From assembly GCA_009792885.1 (NCBI GenBank), contig WMCF01000008.1, positions 19,147,578 through 19,211,577 of the forward strand: a DNA stretch of 64,000 nucleotides, given 5' to 3'. The notes below the pieces were generated by a model. It did not search any database, was not told the origin of the DNA, and was given only the letters and a program-made list of their open reading frames with translations. Made by a program: the position numbers and the translations under genes. Source of the DNA: Eremophila alpestris peregrina. Its lineage: Eukaryota; Chordata; Aves; Passeriformes; Alaudidae. This document shows positions 25,501 through 38,858 of the stretch, piece by piece; positions within the stretch are counted from its first letter, which is position 1, and the number at the start of each line of letters is the position of its first letter.

Positions 25501-25607
25501 TTACACACTCTGGGCTCAGCAGCGACAGGCATTAGCAGAAGGGACATCTAGGTCACTGCAGCACAGGGAGAAGCAGGGATGCTGGTAAAACCAAGCAAAC
25601 AAAATAG
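22541..25607. other. AT-rich intergenic region without recognisable gene
   Basis: Very AT-rich and free of recognisable interspersed repeats apart from a poly(T) tract at 24919-24933. No coding sequence was recognised. The lack of repeats over 22.9-24.7 kb would fit conserved non-coding DNA, but that cannot be judged from one sequence. Confidence 0.5.
24919..24950 (-). other. Poly(A) tract preceded by AATAAA (minus strand), retrocopy-like 3' end
   Basis: On the minus strand AATAAA (24945-24950) is followed 11 nt later by 15 consecutive A (24919-24933), the layout of a reverse-transcribed polyadenylated RNA. I could not recognise the sequence 5' of it or find a target-site duplication, so this may be a chance A-tract. 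Confidence 0.3.
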
Positions 25608-25740
25608 TTCAGGAAGAGTTGTTTTAAAAACTGGCTGGATGGCTGAGTCCAAAGACTGGCAGTGAATGGACTCAAAACCAGCTGGGAGTTGGTCACTAGT
25701 GGTGTTCCCCAGGGATGATCTTTTCCGAACTGATTTCATT
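25608..25740 (+). mobile_element. CR1 LINE ORF2 fragment (reverse-transcriptase domain)
   Basis: The plus strand carries the CR1 ORF2 segment around AAAACTGGCTGGATGG, the ...VNG(L)K..SW..VTSGVPQG region of the reverse transcriptase that precedes the catalytic motif. It contains an in-frame stop and breaks off after GTTCCCCAGGG. It comes from a more 5' part of CR1 than the 21.8-kb copy but lies downstream of it on the same strand, so it is a separate insertion. The boundaries are approximate. Confidence 0.8.
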
Positions 25741-27764
25741 ATTTTATCATTTGTTCATAATCCTCCCTAACTCTGAATATGAACTGCTCAGCCTTTGCTA
25801 TTCCTTGAATATGACATATGGAAGCAGACCCCAGGGATCATCGTTTCCTGATCCCAGTGCCTGCATGTCATGGGATGGTGTGAGTGACCACAGAAGGGCA
25901 GAAGGGACCAGTGATATCACAGCTCCATAAAGAGGATTTTAAAGTGGTTCAGCATGACAACAGCTTCGACAGCTACATGCCACCTCCATGACCAGTCAAA
26001 CCCCCATCAGACGTATAGGGATGGATAGAAAGAGTCCCTACATACAGAGCTATGATGGTTAAGGGCTTTTGTGTATCCTAACAATGCAGACTAAGTCAAA
26101 AATGACCATATCCCCATGTGGGAACTGTGAAGTGTAAAAGAAGGAAACCCTGGGTTTCCTCATCTTGTCAAGCATGACTAAGCATTAAACTAGAAACAAA
26201 TACAGGAAACAAGGACAAAGAATTATTGGAACAACTACAGACAGTTTTGTTATTGTTGTTGCCACATTTGTCTCCGAATCTGCAGAGCTATTTGAATTAA
26301 ATAGGAAACAAGTAACTCCATGAGCCTTGGAAATAATAAGGGCAAGTTTCCTATGGGTCTGTGCCTCATCCTTGACTGAGCTCCAAACTAATGTTTCCCA
26401 AGGCTGAGGTATGTACAGAACATCTCTCCTGCACTGGTTCTCCAGCTTGCAGCATGACTCCCTTTTTTCTTGCCTTTCACTCAGCAGGTTGTTTCCATCA
26501 ATGAGTTGGTTTCTGAGATGATATCTGAAACCTGAGCCACTCTCAAGTGTCTGGCTGATATTTGCTGTCAGGAAGGGACATGCACTTGCACAGACAAACA
26601 GACAGGGTTTTGCTTGTATCTGTATGGTCAGCGAGGGCTTGAAGATCACTCCTACAATGAGAAATGCTGAAATAACTTCTGAATACTGACTGTTACCTGG
26701 TTTCATCAGTAGTTCTGCTAGAAGGTGCATTTAGCAGCTGTCCCAGCCATGCCACAGTGCAGCCCTGCATTGCTGCTGAGGTAGGTGCCCCTCAGCACCC
26801 GACTGCAGCCCAGCAGTGCTCAGGGTCCTATCCAGAGCACAGCCAGCAGCTTCAGCCAGCAAGCACGGCTCTTCCTGAGCACCTGCCAGAGCTCAGCAGC
26901 ACCTTGTTCGAAACAAAGGGCCATCTATTTGCCTAAAATAGATTGTAGGACAAAGGGTAAAATTAAATAGACAGCTTTTCATGTTTGGCCTTACATCCAT
27001 CTCATTTTTAAGCCAAATTATCTCAGCCTGTAGGCTCAGGAGTGAAGGCCATTCTGACACGTATTTGAAATGCCTTTTTCTCCATGTGTTTCTCGATGAA
27101 TTTTTCCTTTGGAGGGTGGCTGCTATTGCAGGTACTGCTCACCTCCTCCTTAATCCACATTTACCCTTTTTTGCAAGGGTTAGCATCCCCTTGGACCATC
27201 AGCTCTGTGCAGCTCAGCCTTGACAGATCTGCATTTATATACCCTGTCTTTTACTTTCATTCTTCTTGGAGGTCTCATTTCACTTCACTTATACATTTCC
27301 TTTTTTCTTATCTGCACTCAGAATATGAAGCAAACAGAGGCATAATTTGTGAGGAATTTTTTCCCATTAATCTCTTTGTTTTCTCATTTCAAAAATATAA
27401 TGCAAAGAATAACTTCCCAATTAAATACTTATAAAATATCGGTATGTAAGAGTAAAATATGCACACGTTGTTCACATGTGTTTGGGTTATATGTACTTGT
27501 AGGTAAAATCTTTGTTATAGTCAAAAAATATAGCTGAACACATTTAAAAGAGTGGAAGGGTGGAATAAACAACTTAGATAAACCAATAGAAAATACTGCA
27601 TTTTCCCAACTAAAGTGGTAAAGAGCAACAAATTTGAAATATTGTTTGTTTTACTTGATATTGTAGTTTCATTTGATATTTGGGAAATGGAGATCATGGG
27701 AGAGATGCAACAATTGCTATGAGTCAGCACCTAGTGATTCCCACCATCTGACAAAGGATGCCTG

Positions 27765-27783
27765 TGTGTGTATATATATATAA
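27765..27783. repeat. Short (TG)n(TA)n tract
   Basis: A run of TG dinucleotides followed by TA dinucleotides, a simple microsatellite. Confidence 0.6.
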
Positions 27784-29610
27784 TTCTGATGGAGAGGAGA
27801 ATGACACCAGGGTTTGCAGTCTAGCTCCTGCCAACCTCCTCCTGGGCCATACAAAACTTCTGCTAAAAATAAAAGCCCAGAGCAGCCTTGGTCTATCACC
27901 CTGACCTCAGGGGGTGGGCATCTACATCAGGAGCCTTCCCAGGTCCTGCTCCTTCTTGGCAGCCAAGCCTCATCCCCAGCCATGCAGAAAATGTTCTAGG
28001 GGGCAGAAGGAATGATGAGCTACATCAGACGAGGGGGAGCTATAAGGAAACACATTTGTATAAATAATTCCGAGAGACACTTATTGCTTTGGTTTTATTT
28101 GAATTAGAAATGAAACCAAGTTCTTTGTAGTGGGAGGAATTTGAGAGAGAATGCTATATTTTATGTAAAGCAGCATTTGTTTAGAGGTGGAGAGAAAGCT
28201 CAGCTGTCTCCAGCTTCTTATTATGTATCTAAGAATTATATTTTTATTTACAATTTATTCTGCTTCCAATGTATCAAGGATGAAATGCCTCAGGAAATCC
28301 CAGTAGGTATGTGGATTGCCACTTGAATAAAATGTAATATGTTCTCAAATACAGAACTGATTTGATTGGGAGGGTTTTTTCCAATCAACAAAATACTTAG
28401 AATGCATATTTTCTAATTAATTACCAAGTAGTTATTAACATCAGTGTTTAAAGACTTTAACAAAAAGTTCTAATATATATTAAAACCCAGGTTTTGTGCC
28501 ATGTCACAAATGCATTTGGAACTATAAAGGCTTCTAAAAAACGCACATGTAATTTAACAACTGGGGTAGCATAGCAATTCTATTCACAATATCCATTTAG
28601 TAACAAAATTACTTTTAAGAATTTTAGGGAAAAAAAAATTCAACACTGCCTACAGAATAGCTTCTTTTGCTTCATAAATGGGGAAAAAAAGGTGAGAAGA
28701 ACATGGGAATAATTTACTATTAATCTGACTTTTAATAACCATTTTTAAAATAAATGTTGCCAGGTTAATTAGACCTGTGGACTGTGGGTTTCATTTCAGG
28801 CTCATATGTGTATCTAGAACTGAATTTTGCTCCTGAAACTGCTTTATTTAAAGTTTATATGAACTAAAAGGGCTAATCAAATTTCCAAGTCTCATCATTG
28901 CCTAAAAATGCAAACAGGCACTTACTGATGCTTTTAAAAGCAGTTGAACTGATTTGGCCTCATAGGACTAAGGGTCCACAACTGTAAAAATATTTAAGCA
29001 TTTCCTTATTATTTATTGGCAATTTCAGTGCAATGAGACATCTAGTTATAATTGGGCATTAGACTGATGGCACTGAACCAGGTTTGCTACTTTTGAAAGT
29101 ATTAGATAGTTAACAGCACTTTAAGCCCTTATGTACTTTTATAAATCCATCCCTTCAAGGGTTAAAGGATTAGGTCCCTCTCCTGCCTTTCTGAGCACGA
29201 TTAACTTTAAATAATAGATGTTTGATTTTATGGTTAGATTAACTACAACTAAAACACCCTGAAGCTATCTAGCTAACCATGAGACAGAATAAACTGTCTC
29301 TCCCAGTTTTCTGTTTGGACAGGGACATGTTTGGGGTGCTGGTACCAATTTTTAGCCACCTTTTTGTCAACACTTATCACCAACACCTTTTTGGGGAGCC
29401 TGTTGTGATGGGCTTTTGGTGAAGTCTGGCTGAAGCTAAGGATGCTCAGGTCACCTCTTCCAGAAAAGTGCTTGGTCCCTGTTGCCAGCACCCAGCCTCC
29501 AACACAGAGTCAACCTGCAGGACCAAATCCAACATACCCCACCTATTTTGTTTGGAGGCAACTGCCAACACAACCCCCAGATGCCAAAGCAGACACACAT
29601 ATAAACATAT

Positions 29611-29632
29611 AACTAACTAACTAACTAACTAA
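29611..29632. repeat. (AACT)n microsatellite
   Basis: Five and a half perfect AACT units, followed by an ATATAT run. Confidence 0.9.
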
Positions 29633-31106
29633 ATACATATATATATACAAACTCTTCCACATAGGGGTGTCTCTGAAAAACATATGTACAGCCTATGTGT
29701 GAGTGGCACTTCTGCCACACAGGAAAGGACAGCAGGCATGCACATGAAAAAAGGTCAGACCTGTGTATACCAGGGCAGTTATAAATCAGTCAACACCAAT
29801 GTGAAGTTTGGGCCAGCAATCTGACATCACTGGGAGAAAGATCAGGGGTTTAATCGTCTTACATGGAAATTTTGCAATGTGGTTAGAGGTTCTGCCTGAG
29901 GAACATCCCATGCTAATTCTTAGTCTAATACTAATCATGAGAAATTCAAGACAACCCCCTGCACTTTCCTTATGTTTTCTAAAGAAACAAAAATTCATTT
30001 AAGAGTGAACCTCTTACATCAATGTCTCTGCAATTCCACAAGTGTTTAATTCCACAGGGAAATGTACAGATCCTGCCCCTCAGTAACATTCTCTGGGTCT
30101 ACCCAGTGGTTTGGCCAATCTTAGTTTTTAGGTATTCTTGCAAGGAGCTACTGAGAACATGTTTGCCATGCTGGGCCTTCGCACTCAGGAATCTTACTCT
30201 GGCAATGGTCATTTACAATAAAAAGATAGATATATTTTAACCTCAAAGCCTGTGAACATTTATAAGATTATCACTCTCAAAACACAGTTTTGGAGAAATT
30301 AATGCATCATTAACAACTCTCACAAAATCAGATCTGAGGTGTCCCTGCTCTTTGGGCATCTCTCAAAGAGAAACATGGGGTCTGAAGATACAAGTTACCA
30401 AGCCTGAGACACTGATGACTGAAGAGACACTTTACTCAAAGAACTCTTCCTCTTTTTTTTTTTTTTTCCTATGATATTGCCATTATTTTGGCACTGGTTT
30501 AGAAAAAGATGTGTGGATTCACTTATTGTACGAATGCAGATTAATTTTCCTTGTCACACCAAAGGGAGTTGGTAACCCAATCACACAGGAAGGGAATAAA
30601 TAGCAGACCTTGCCCCAGAGGAACAGAGGAAAAAAACTGTATTTAAAGTGCAGAGAGGAAGAAGTGGAATTTATTGTTCAGCTTCATGCAGAGAGGTGGC
30701 TGACTCATAGGCCTGTGCAACTGACAGTACTTTCAGGCAACAGCAGGAGATAAATGAATAAGGAGAAAAAAAAAAATGTCAATTTATATTGACTAAAGAG
30801 GAAGTTAAAGAACAGCCATGACTACCCACATACTTCTGCATGGCAGCTTTCTTCTGTCTCTATTGTATAGCCAGAAAGCAGAAGCTGAGGCCTGTGGCTA
30901 AGTCACATCTCATCAATTTTAGTGTATTTTCTCACATGATAAGGAAGCAAGCAGGGTTATTAAGAAACCTCAGGAGATCAAGTTATTCTTCATATTGAAA
31001 TAGAAGATTCTTAACAGCAACAGTAAGTGCTTTTGAATGCTAATAGAAAATAATAAGACAGCAGTTGAGAAAAAAAACTTTTTTGTGAAGAATAAGTTTG
31101 CTTTTC

Positions 31107-31132
31107 TGTGTGTGTGTGTGTGTGTGTGTGTG
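31107..31132. repeat. (TG)13 microsatellite
   Basis: Thirteen perfect TG dinucleotides, then GCGCA. Likely length-polymorphic. Confidence 0.95.
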
Positions 31133-34100
31133 CGCATACAGAAGTGACAGTCAGAAATGTACTGTGCACAACACACCTCACACTTTAGACTCATTTTCTA
31201 AAGTCTGTGATGTTAACCAAAACTTGGGTAAGCAGGGAGGGTAACAGCAAGTGACTGATAAAATCAAGAATTATAGGTTTTTGAAATTATTCCATACTTT
31301 TCTTTGTCTAACATTCACATTCATAATATCTTGTCAAAAACTTGCTTGTCAGCTGGTAGAAATATCATAAATATAGATATTTGCAGAAGTGTTCACTTTG
31401 GTCATGCCCCCTGGCCTTTTAAATCTCTCTGGGTTAGGAGAACTGAAAGAGGAAGGATTCTAAAAAGTGCTGAAGATGAAACAGGGATGGAGGAACAGAG
31501 AACCAGCACCCAGGCCCCACGGGCACTGCATGCCTTTGTTACACCTCCCCACAACAGAGAGCTCCCAGGGGATGCTGCTGGCAGCCTGGGGGTGCTGTGT
31601 GTGCAGGGTGCAGGGCTCAGCTTCCCTGTGCTCCAAAGAGGCAGCAGCAATCAGTGGTGGGAAAAATGCCACCTCAAGCCTCTGACACAAGCCTTTCTAA
31701 TAACCATCCTTCTAATGCATAAACTTCCTTTCTGGCTTCTTTTCCTTCTTTGCAATATTTTTTTCCAATCCTTTCTGCTTTCTGTCTGATTGAGATTCCA
31801 TCTTCATCAGGCAGATCACCTTGACCCTGCTACATTTAGCCTAGTGCAGCAAGACAAAAACTTGTCCCAAACAAACAGATCTAGGTTAAAACGGAAAAAA
31901 GAAGTTTTCCATGAATTGTAGAGAGGAAAATGCAAATGTGTTTCCTGGTTTGAAGATCACAGTTTGGATCATGTGCTCCTAAAGCTATCCAGGTACAGAA
32001 GATATATTTTCCTACCTTTGCTATGCCTTCCTCCTTTCCCTTCCTAACAAAGGGCTTTATATTGATTTACAAGGAAGTATGGTTCAATTTTAACTGTGAA
32101 ATACAAAAGAAAATGGCTCAAACGAATACTATTTTTTTCACAGAAGAGACATTAATTATGACTTTAAAGAATACCAAGAGAGATTATTTCCTCTAAAAAA
32201 TGTATAGCATTAAAAAATGGTAATATAAAATTGAACTATTTAGAAATATTGTGTTCTGAGGTTATTAATAAGCTTTAACTCAAACCCAATTAAACACTCC
32301 TTTAAAAATCTCAGTTTCAAAGCTTTTCGTGTTTTCTTTCTCCCTTCCCTCTATTTACCTTCCCTTTGTTGCCATTTTAGTAAAAACAAAATGCAATTTT
32401 ACTTCTTACATAACTAGAAAAATCCGAGGGCCTTGCCACATAAGATCAACTCCAGATTTCAAGGCAGTAGTACTGTCATTTTCCATAAAATGCCATGTCT
32501 CATCTTTAAAATAATTTTTGTTTTTCAAGCATAGGAAGCATATGCATGTGGGGAACTCCCATAAGGAACAGGAGGAACAACCTGCATGATGTAGGCTGGG
32601 ACACATCCTTGAGCCTGCAGCTTGCCTAAACAAATGAGGTAGGGAGTCATCAGATTGCTGTGAGTCACATAGAATCCCACACTTGCACAATCTGAACTGC
32701 AGGATCTCTCCTGACACCCACCGGGAGGGTGACATGCCCCAGGTGGTGAGTAACTTGTGTCCTCCAGAAGCTGGGGTTACCACGTGGGTGACACTGGATC
32801 ACCTGGCCAGGATGTGAGTGCAGAACCACCTTGAGACAATGACTTGCTTCCTGGCCCAGAGGTGGATTCATGCTTTGTCACTGGGCTGCCTATATTAGGG
32901 TTTCTACATTTCAGAAGAGTTTATTGGGCAATTAAAATGCTTGAAAGCAAGTTATTCACACTGCTGTTCCTATCCATGTGAAGGGAAGCAATTTTGGGTT
33001 ACACTCTCAAATAAGCCTCACAAGGCTACCTGTAGTGGTTCGAGTGCCCACTAGAATTATTTCTTCAGTCAATGCCCACATCATTCTTCAAGCAATGCAA
33101 AACCAGCACACTGCCTGAGGGGTGTAGGAGGCTACACATTTTGACTTTCAGTAGGAATCACTCAAACAATTCATTTGAATGAAAGGTTGATTTTTCCACC
33201 TTAAATACAGACTAGGATTTCCATGATAAAACACATTACACTTCTATTCTTAGTAAAGTGAAACACAGTCTCATCACATGTTGTACTAGTAATGATGCAC
33301 ATGGTCAAGTCTGTCCAACATTTTTGCATCATTACACCCTATTTTTGGGGTACTTGAACCCCAAGTAAAAGCAGGGAGACACTCCATTCTCTTTTGCTCT
33401 CCTGTACTTTTTTGAGGTGACCACAGAGGAAGCAGCCATCAAATGAGTGTGAGGGGAAGCAGGCAGGGCAAACAACTGGGGAAGCAGGTAGAAGATTCCT
33501 GGAGAAGGTCGGGGCAAAGGCCAGGGCCTCCAGAGGGATCAGTGGGGATGAGCAAAGTGGAGGCAAGCCTGGGGACAGACAGCTGCCAAGGGACTGCCTC
33601 CTTTGCCATTTCCTACTCTTTCAGCATCTGACGTCAAGATAAATTTATAGACAAAGTGCTGCACAAACCATAGGGGATTTTTTCTTTCTCTTTCAGGTTT
33701 TCACCTAAATAAGGTGAAAAGAATAATAAACCAGAGCTAGTATCCCAAAAGGTCTTCTGAAATGGCTCTAAAAAATTGTGAATGGGTCAGATGGGTTCTC
33801 AGCCACACACTGGCAACCCCACTCTTCCTGAATTTCAGTTTTGTTGTTGTATCTGTGCAGATCACCAATCTTCAGTACACTTCCTCAGATATAAAGCTTT
33901 GAAATTTGCTAAATAATTGTTTTTGTGGTACACAGAAAGAAACCCACTTAGATGGAGCACCATGACTTACTGAAGAGCTGGCAGTGACCATATGCACTAA
34001 AAGGCTATTTCTGTCATGCAAATTAGCAGATATGTCCGTGAATTCAGGCAGGATGTATCCTAGTCTTCTGCAGAGGGCCAGCACAAGGACCATATGTCAT

Positions 34101-35709
34101 TTAAATGCCATTTAAATGCTATTTTAAAGGCACTAGTAGGACTCCTCTGCTCCTTCACTCTTTCCATGGGGATTAATTTGGTAAATGTCATTTTTATACC
34201 CTTTTCAAAGGAAAATTGTGCTTTAAATTGAGGAAGTGGCACCATCTTGTGGGTGAAAATGAAAGCATATTTTCTTCAGCAAATGAAGTTCTTTTTCATT
34301 TTTCTTTAATTCCCCCCCCTTTTTTTTTAAGGTTCTAAAAATTCTACAGACCAGCCCTTTGAATCTAAAAACTAATCATAGTTTCAGAAGGTTTTACCAC
34401 CTCTGAGATCTATTAAGCAAAAAGTGGACAATACTATGATTACCTACCATGCCATACAGATTTCTGACACATTGGCTAATGCCATAGAAAGATTTTTGAA
34501 AAATTCTTTTGATGTCAGCTCCATAAAATTTAAAAAAAAAAAAAAGTTTAGATAAAACGTTTATCAAGAAAATAGTGCCTACATTTGCAGTGGCAATGTC
34601 TTACTCCAAGAAGTGAGCCAAATCCACATGCTGAAGGTTTGTTTACATATTAAAGCCTCAAATTTAAACCTCAACTAAATTATCCAAATTAGATTTAAGC
34701 ACAATGTGTGGGTTTACCTTTACTCACAAGTTTTCAGAACCATTAGTAAAGTTACTGCAAGTTTAAAGCTAATAATATGGCTATACAGCAATTTACTTAA
34801 AAACTGATACCTCTGCCTTCACACTTAGAATTTACAAGCTGCAGACTAATTTTTTTTAATACCTAAATTTGTTCTTTTAAAGGACTAGTCAGAATTGTCA
34901 GCAATCTGCTGTAAAAATAGGGGGGGAAAGGATATTGTGGAAGCTGAGTATTACCAGATAGTTTAATATGCTAACAGCTATACAGCTAAAAGTAAATGTG
35001 TAGTGCTCAAGCTTGTTTAAAGGCATGCTCATAATTACTGTCAGTCACCTCAGTGGGATTCACCTCTCTTTAGCTATCACCAGTGCAAATGTCTATACCT
35101 GAACTGGTCACCAAAGCTTGTTCTGAAGTCTCTAGGGAGTAAGAGTTGCCTTTAAGGTGCAGTTCATCTCATCCTGTACCAGATATCAGAAGTAGATCAG
35201 CTGACTCATACTTACTTCTCTTCTTTGGTTATAAAGGGAAAATGATGTGATTAGCATAGGTGCAGATAACTCCTGCAGTGATCTGCACACAGTCATACAA
35301 ATCCTACCCCTTGTGCCTCATAGAAATAATATTATCAAGATCTTTTTGAGGCCTGTGAATGATATTTAATTCAGAACTCTGAATTATTTCAAACAAAGAA
35401 TCTCAAATATATATTTGAAGAACGACCACTAAAAATACAAAACAAATTAAGAGCCATTAAAATAGCTTAATATAGGACTACACATGCTGTGTCAGGAGGT
35501 TGGCATTATCCTTTGTGGTGAACCTACAGGGGGAACTATATATTACAGCACCAGTTGCTTTACATTTAGAGGCACTTTCTGTTCATTTTGCCTTTGCTGA
35601 GTATATGTAAAAAGTGGCATTAACAAAGGTTAATGTGTGAAGTAACAATAAATGTTCTTTTTATTCACTGTAATACAATGGCATCACTTAAAAATGAGGT
35701 AGGAAAAGA

Positions 35710-35754
35710 ATATAGAGATATACATATAGATATACAGATATATAGATATATATG
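35710..35754. repeat. (GATATA)-like low-complexity tract
   Basis: Irregular ATATAGATATACAGATATATAGATATA sequence made only of A, T and scattered G/C at 4-6 bp spacing. Confidence 0.75.
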
Positions 35755-38700
35755 TAAAAAAATGTAAAGACAAATCATAAGCAAATGCTTCCATAAAAAC
35801 TTCTTTAGCAAGGCCATAATTATTTAGAAAGTAGGCAAAACAGATTAAAAGTGTTTAGTGCAAACCAGCCCAATTATTCAATCAATGAGAAAAGATACTA
35901 GAACCATGTAATAAACATAATTTGGGAAGATAAACAGTTGTAATTACACGTCCAGTGTTTAAAGAAATGGCAATTCCTAGCCCAACACAAAGCCCTCTAA
36001 AAATTAAGGAGTTTGCCTAGGCTCCCTGGCTCCATGTTTGTATGGAAGCAATTGCACAGACCAAAACCATTATGGAAATACTGCCCTAGGCAAGGCAAGA
36101 ATCTGGTTGACCCTTTGGCCAATTATTGAATTGAAACTCTTTTGATGTTAGAAGCAGTCTGGCTCATCTAAATGCCAGCCACTCCACCCACCTTTTTATT
36201 TCCTGCTGTGCTTCTTCAGTAGAAAATGTCACCAAGATTGGAAACTCTTCCTGCACCATCCTGGGCCTCACAGCAAAAAAAATGCCTTTCCCCAAATCTC
36301 TGCTCCTGCCATTGGCATCCCATCCTTGCAGAATTAAGACAAGGGCATAATTTCAGTGAACAATCTTCTGAACATTAAACTTTGCCTCATCAATTTGAAC
36401 AGAATTTTCCAAAAACCTGAGAGAATCCAGAGCCAGATTTGTAATAGCAGAAAGCACAGCCACCATCAGTTGGTTACTGATTGCCATGCTAATTGACATG
36501 TTCTCTTCACTTCCTTGATGTACTGTACTAGAATGAGCAACATCTTATTATAGTTTCTCTTTTTCAGTATTTTTGTTGGGGCAAAGTGAGAGATCACTAG
36601 TAACATCAGAAACAAACATATTATGATGAAAGGGAACTCATCAGAAGATTTATCCAGATTTATTTTCATCAATATTTATGAATCAAGAAAGATTTTCTTA
36701 ACATTATGATAAAAATATGGCACAAACAAAGCAGAGTAATTTGAAATTTCTTAATTTAATAATCATACTTTTAAAAAAATCCTAATACTGATGATCAAGT
36801 CTCTGTATCTTCACTGTCTGTAATTAAACTCAAGAAAGGCATAGGTCTTCTTGCTAACAAGCTAAAAAGAGATTTCATAGAACAATTTAGAATTTTAAGT
36901 CAGTGATGACTGAAAAGAGAATACAAAAGAGTTGCATACTGAGCTATGACTGTTTTCAGGTCTGGAAATATTCCTTTACCTTTTCTTAGTAAAAATATCA
37001 TCTACCTCACTGCAGGTAAGACTACACACTGGAGAACCAGTCATGTTTGCCGTTCCTTTGAAGTCTCACATATCTGTTGAAATCAACACCACAGATCTCT
37101 TTGATTCATTGTAAATGTCTACCATAGGAAGCCATTTACATTTTTAGGCCAACCGCTTACAAAACTCACAAATACACCAGGACTTTGAGGTTTTCCACAT
37201 GACTTTGGATTCAAATTCTCTGGCATGATGAGCAGGGATTTCAAAAGTCCATGTGAAGAAGCACAGCTATTCAAAGTTTTCCAATAAAATGCATCTTGGA
37301 AATCCTGCCTGTCCTGAAGCCCTACAAAAACCCTTCCAGACAGTAAAGCCACATTAAAAGTTCAGTTACAGCCTTTGTTGCTGCAGAAGTTCCAGTACAA
37401 AATGCATTGGAAAGGCCAAAGACAAGTGATGCTCTACAAGATTCTTGAAAGTAAATGGTTCTTCTCTCATGAGACTTTTCTTTTACCCAAGTGGACAGGA
37501 TGCATCCTTGTTGGAATAGAAATACAAGACAAAAAAGTCAGTGATTACGTATGTACAAATAATACATGCATATATACATAAAATACATACATGCAGGAAT
37601 GCTCCTGTCTCTGCAATCCATGGCAATTTTAATGAAACCAAGAGTAAATAGCTGTGCTGCTCTCTGGATCGTGGGCTGGCATGAGACACAGAGTGATACA
37701 GACCTGGAAAGTGCCTGTTTTGCTGGAGGGAGAGAGGTTATGGCTGGTGGGAAATTACTGCTAATCTTAGGGAGTATGTTATGGCTGATTAATTTTATGG
37801 ACTACATTGGTTAATGGATTGTTTTGTTTCCAAATACTTTAAATCTCTGACTGCTCACTCAGAAGAATGTGTCGAAACAGCTCACTTGTGTAGATTTTTT
37901 ACTGGGTTTTGTTCATTTGCTTGTTCAAACTTTTGGCATAACTTTAGCTATTCAGTTTTACCAAGAGAAAAACATGCACAGCAAAGCACAAACTTGATGT
38001 TTTATTAGTAGCTGTTTTTGAGGGAGAAGAGAAAGTCAGAGCAGCTGATCACTGCAATAAACAATAATTTGCTGTAACAAACAAGAAACAACATGTAAAA
38101 GTGGATGTTGACAAGAATTATTGCTACAACACAGAACATGTTAATAGTAACATTCTTGAACAGTGGCAAGGCCTCACTGCATTTCTCTTTTGGCAATCCT
38201 GTCTTCTGAGAAGCACAGTGCCAAGGTGCATGGGGTTTGTGTCCACACATGTAGCTTGCAATCACCCTGCAATGCCCTTCCCCAGGAAGCTGCTGCCAGA
38301 TTTGAAGAGTTGCGATAGCAGAAGGGTGAAAACAAGACATAACTTGCACAGCACCATGTGCCTGACCTGATGTCAGAAGGGATTATATTGGGAGTGGTGG
38401 GTTTTAAGCTCATGTAGCTGTGTAGACTTTGAGAACTGCTCTGAGAATTGCCACCACCAAGAAGTGTCCATGTCCAAAAACTTCACCACGAGCCTGGCCC
38501 AGCAACTAGGGCACACACTGTTGTGTGTGGTCACACACTGGCATTTATAATTGCTTGGATTCAGTCAGAACAGAGATGTTATGCATTCCCAAATACCTGC
38601 TGGTGATGCCTTGTTCCAGAAAGCTTCACATGCTTCCTCTTCTCAGCATTCTTCCTGTGCATCATTACAATATCATCTGTGATCCCTCTAGTTTTCTCCT

Positions 38701-38809
38701 TCATGTGCATCCTCAGCATCCCAAGTGGGTTGACTGGCATTATATTTGCCAATTATTTTAAATATAGGAAACAGTAATTTCACCTATATGGGGTTTTTTG
38801 GTTGTTTTT

Positions 38810-38858
38810 GGGGGGGGGGGGTTTTGGGTGNNNNNNNNNTTTTTTTTTTTTTTTTTTT
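38810..38858. other. Assembly gap (9 N) between a G12 run and a T19 run
   Basis: Twelve consecutive G (38810-38821) and GTTTTGGGTG lead into nine N (38831-38839), followed by 19 T (38840-38858). The gap is probably a sequencing failure in homopolymers rather than a scaffold join. Its true length is unknown. Confidence 0.9.

Noticed and set aside
26185..26730. 181-codon minus-strand frame in the intergenic region
   Set aside because: No recognisable domain, no GH56 motif and no splice or promoter support. Length is not exceptional for 64 kb of sequence.
33036..33050. GGTTCGAGTGCC resembling a tRNA B box
   Set aside because: The box does not match fully, and no acceptor stem or A box at the right distance could be found.
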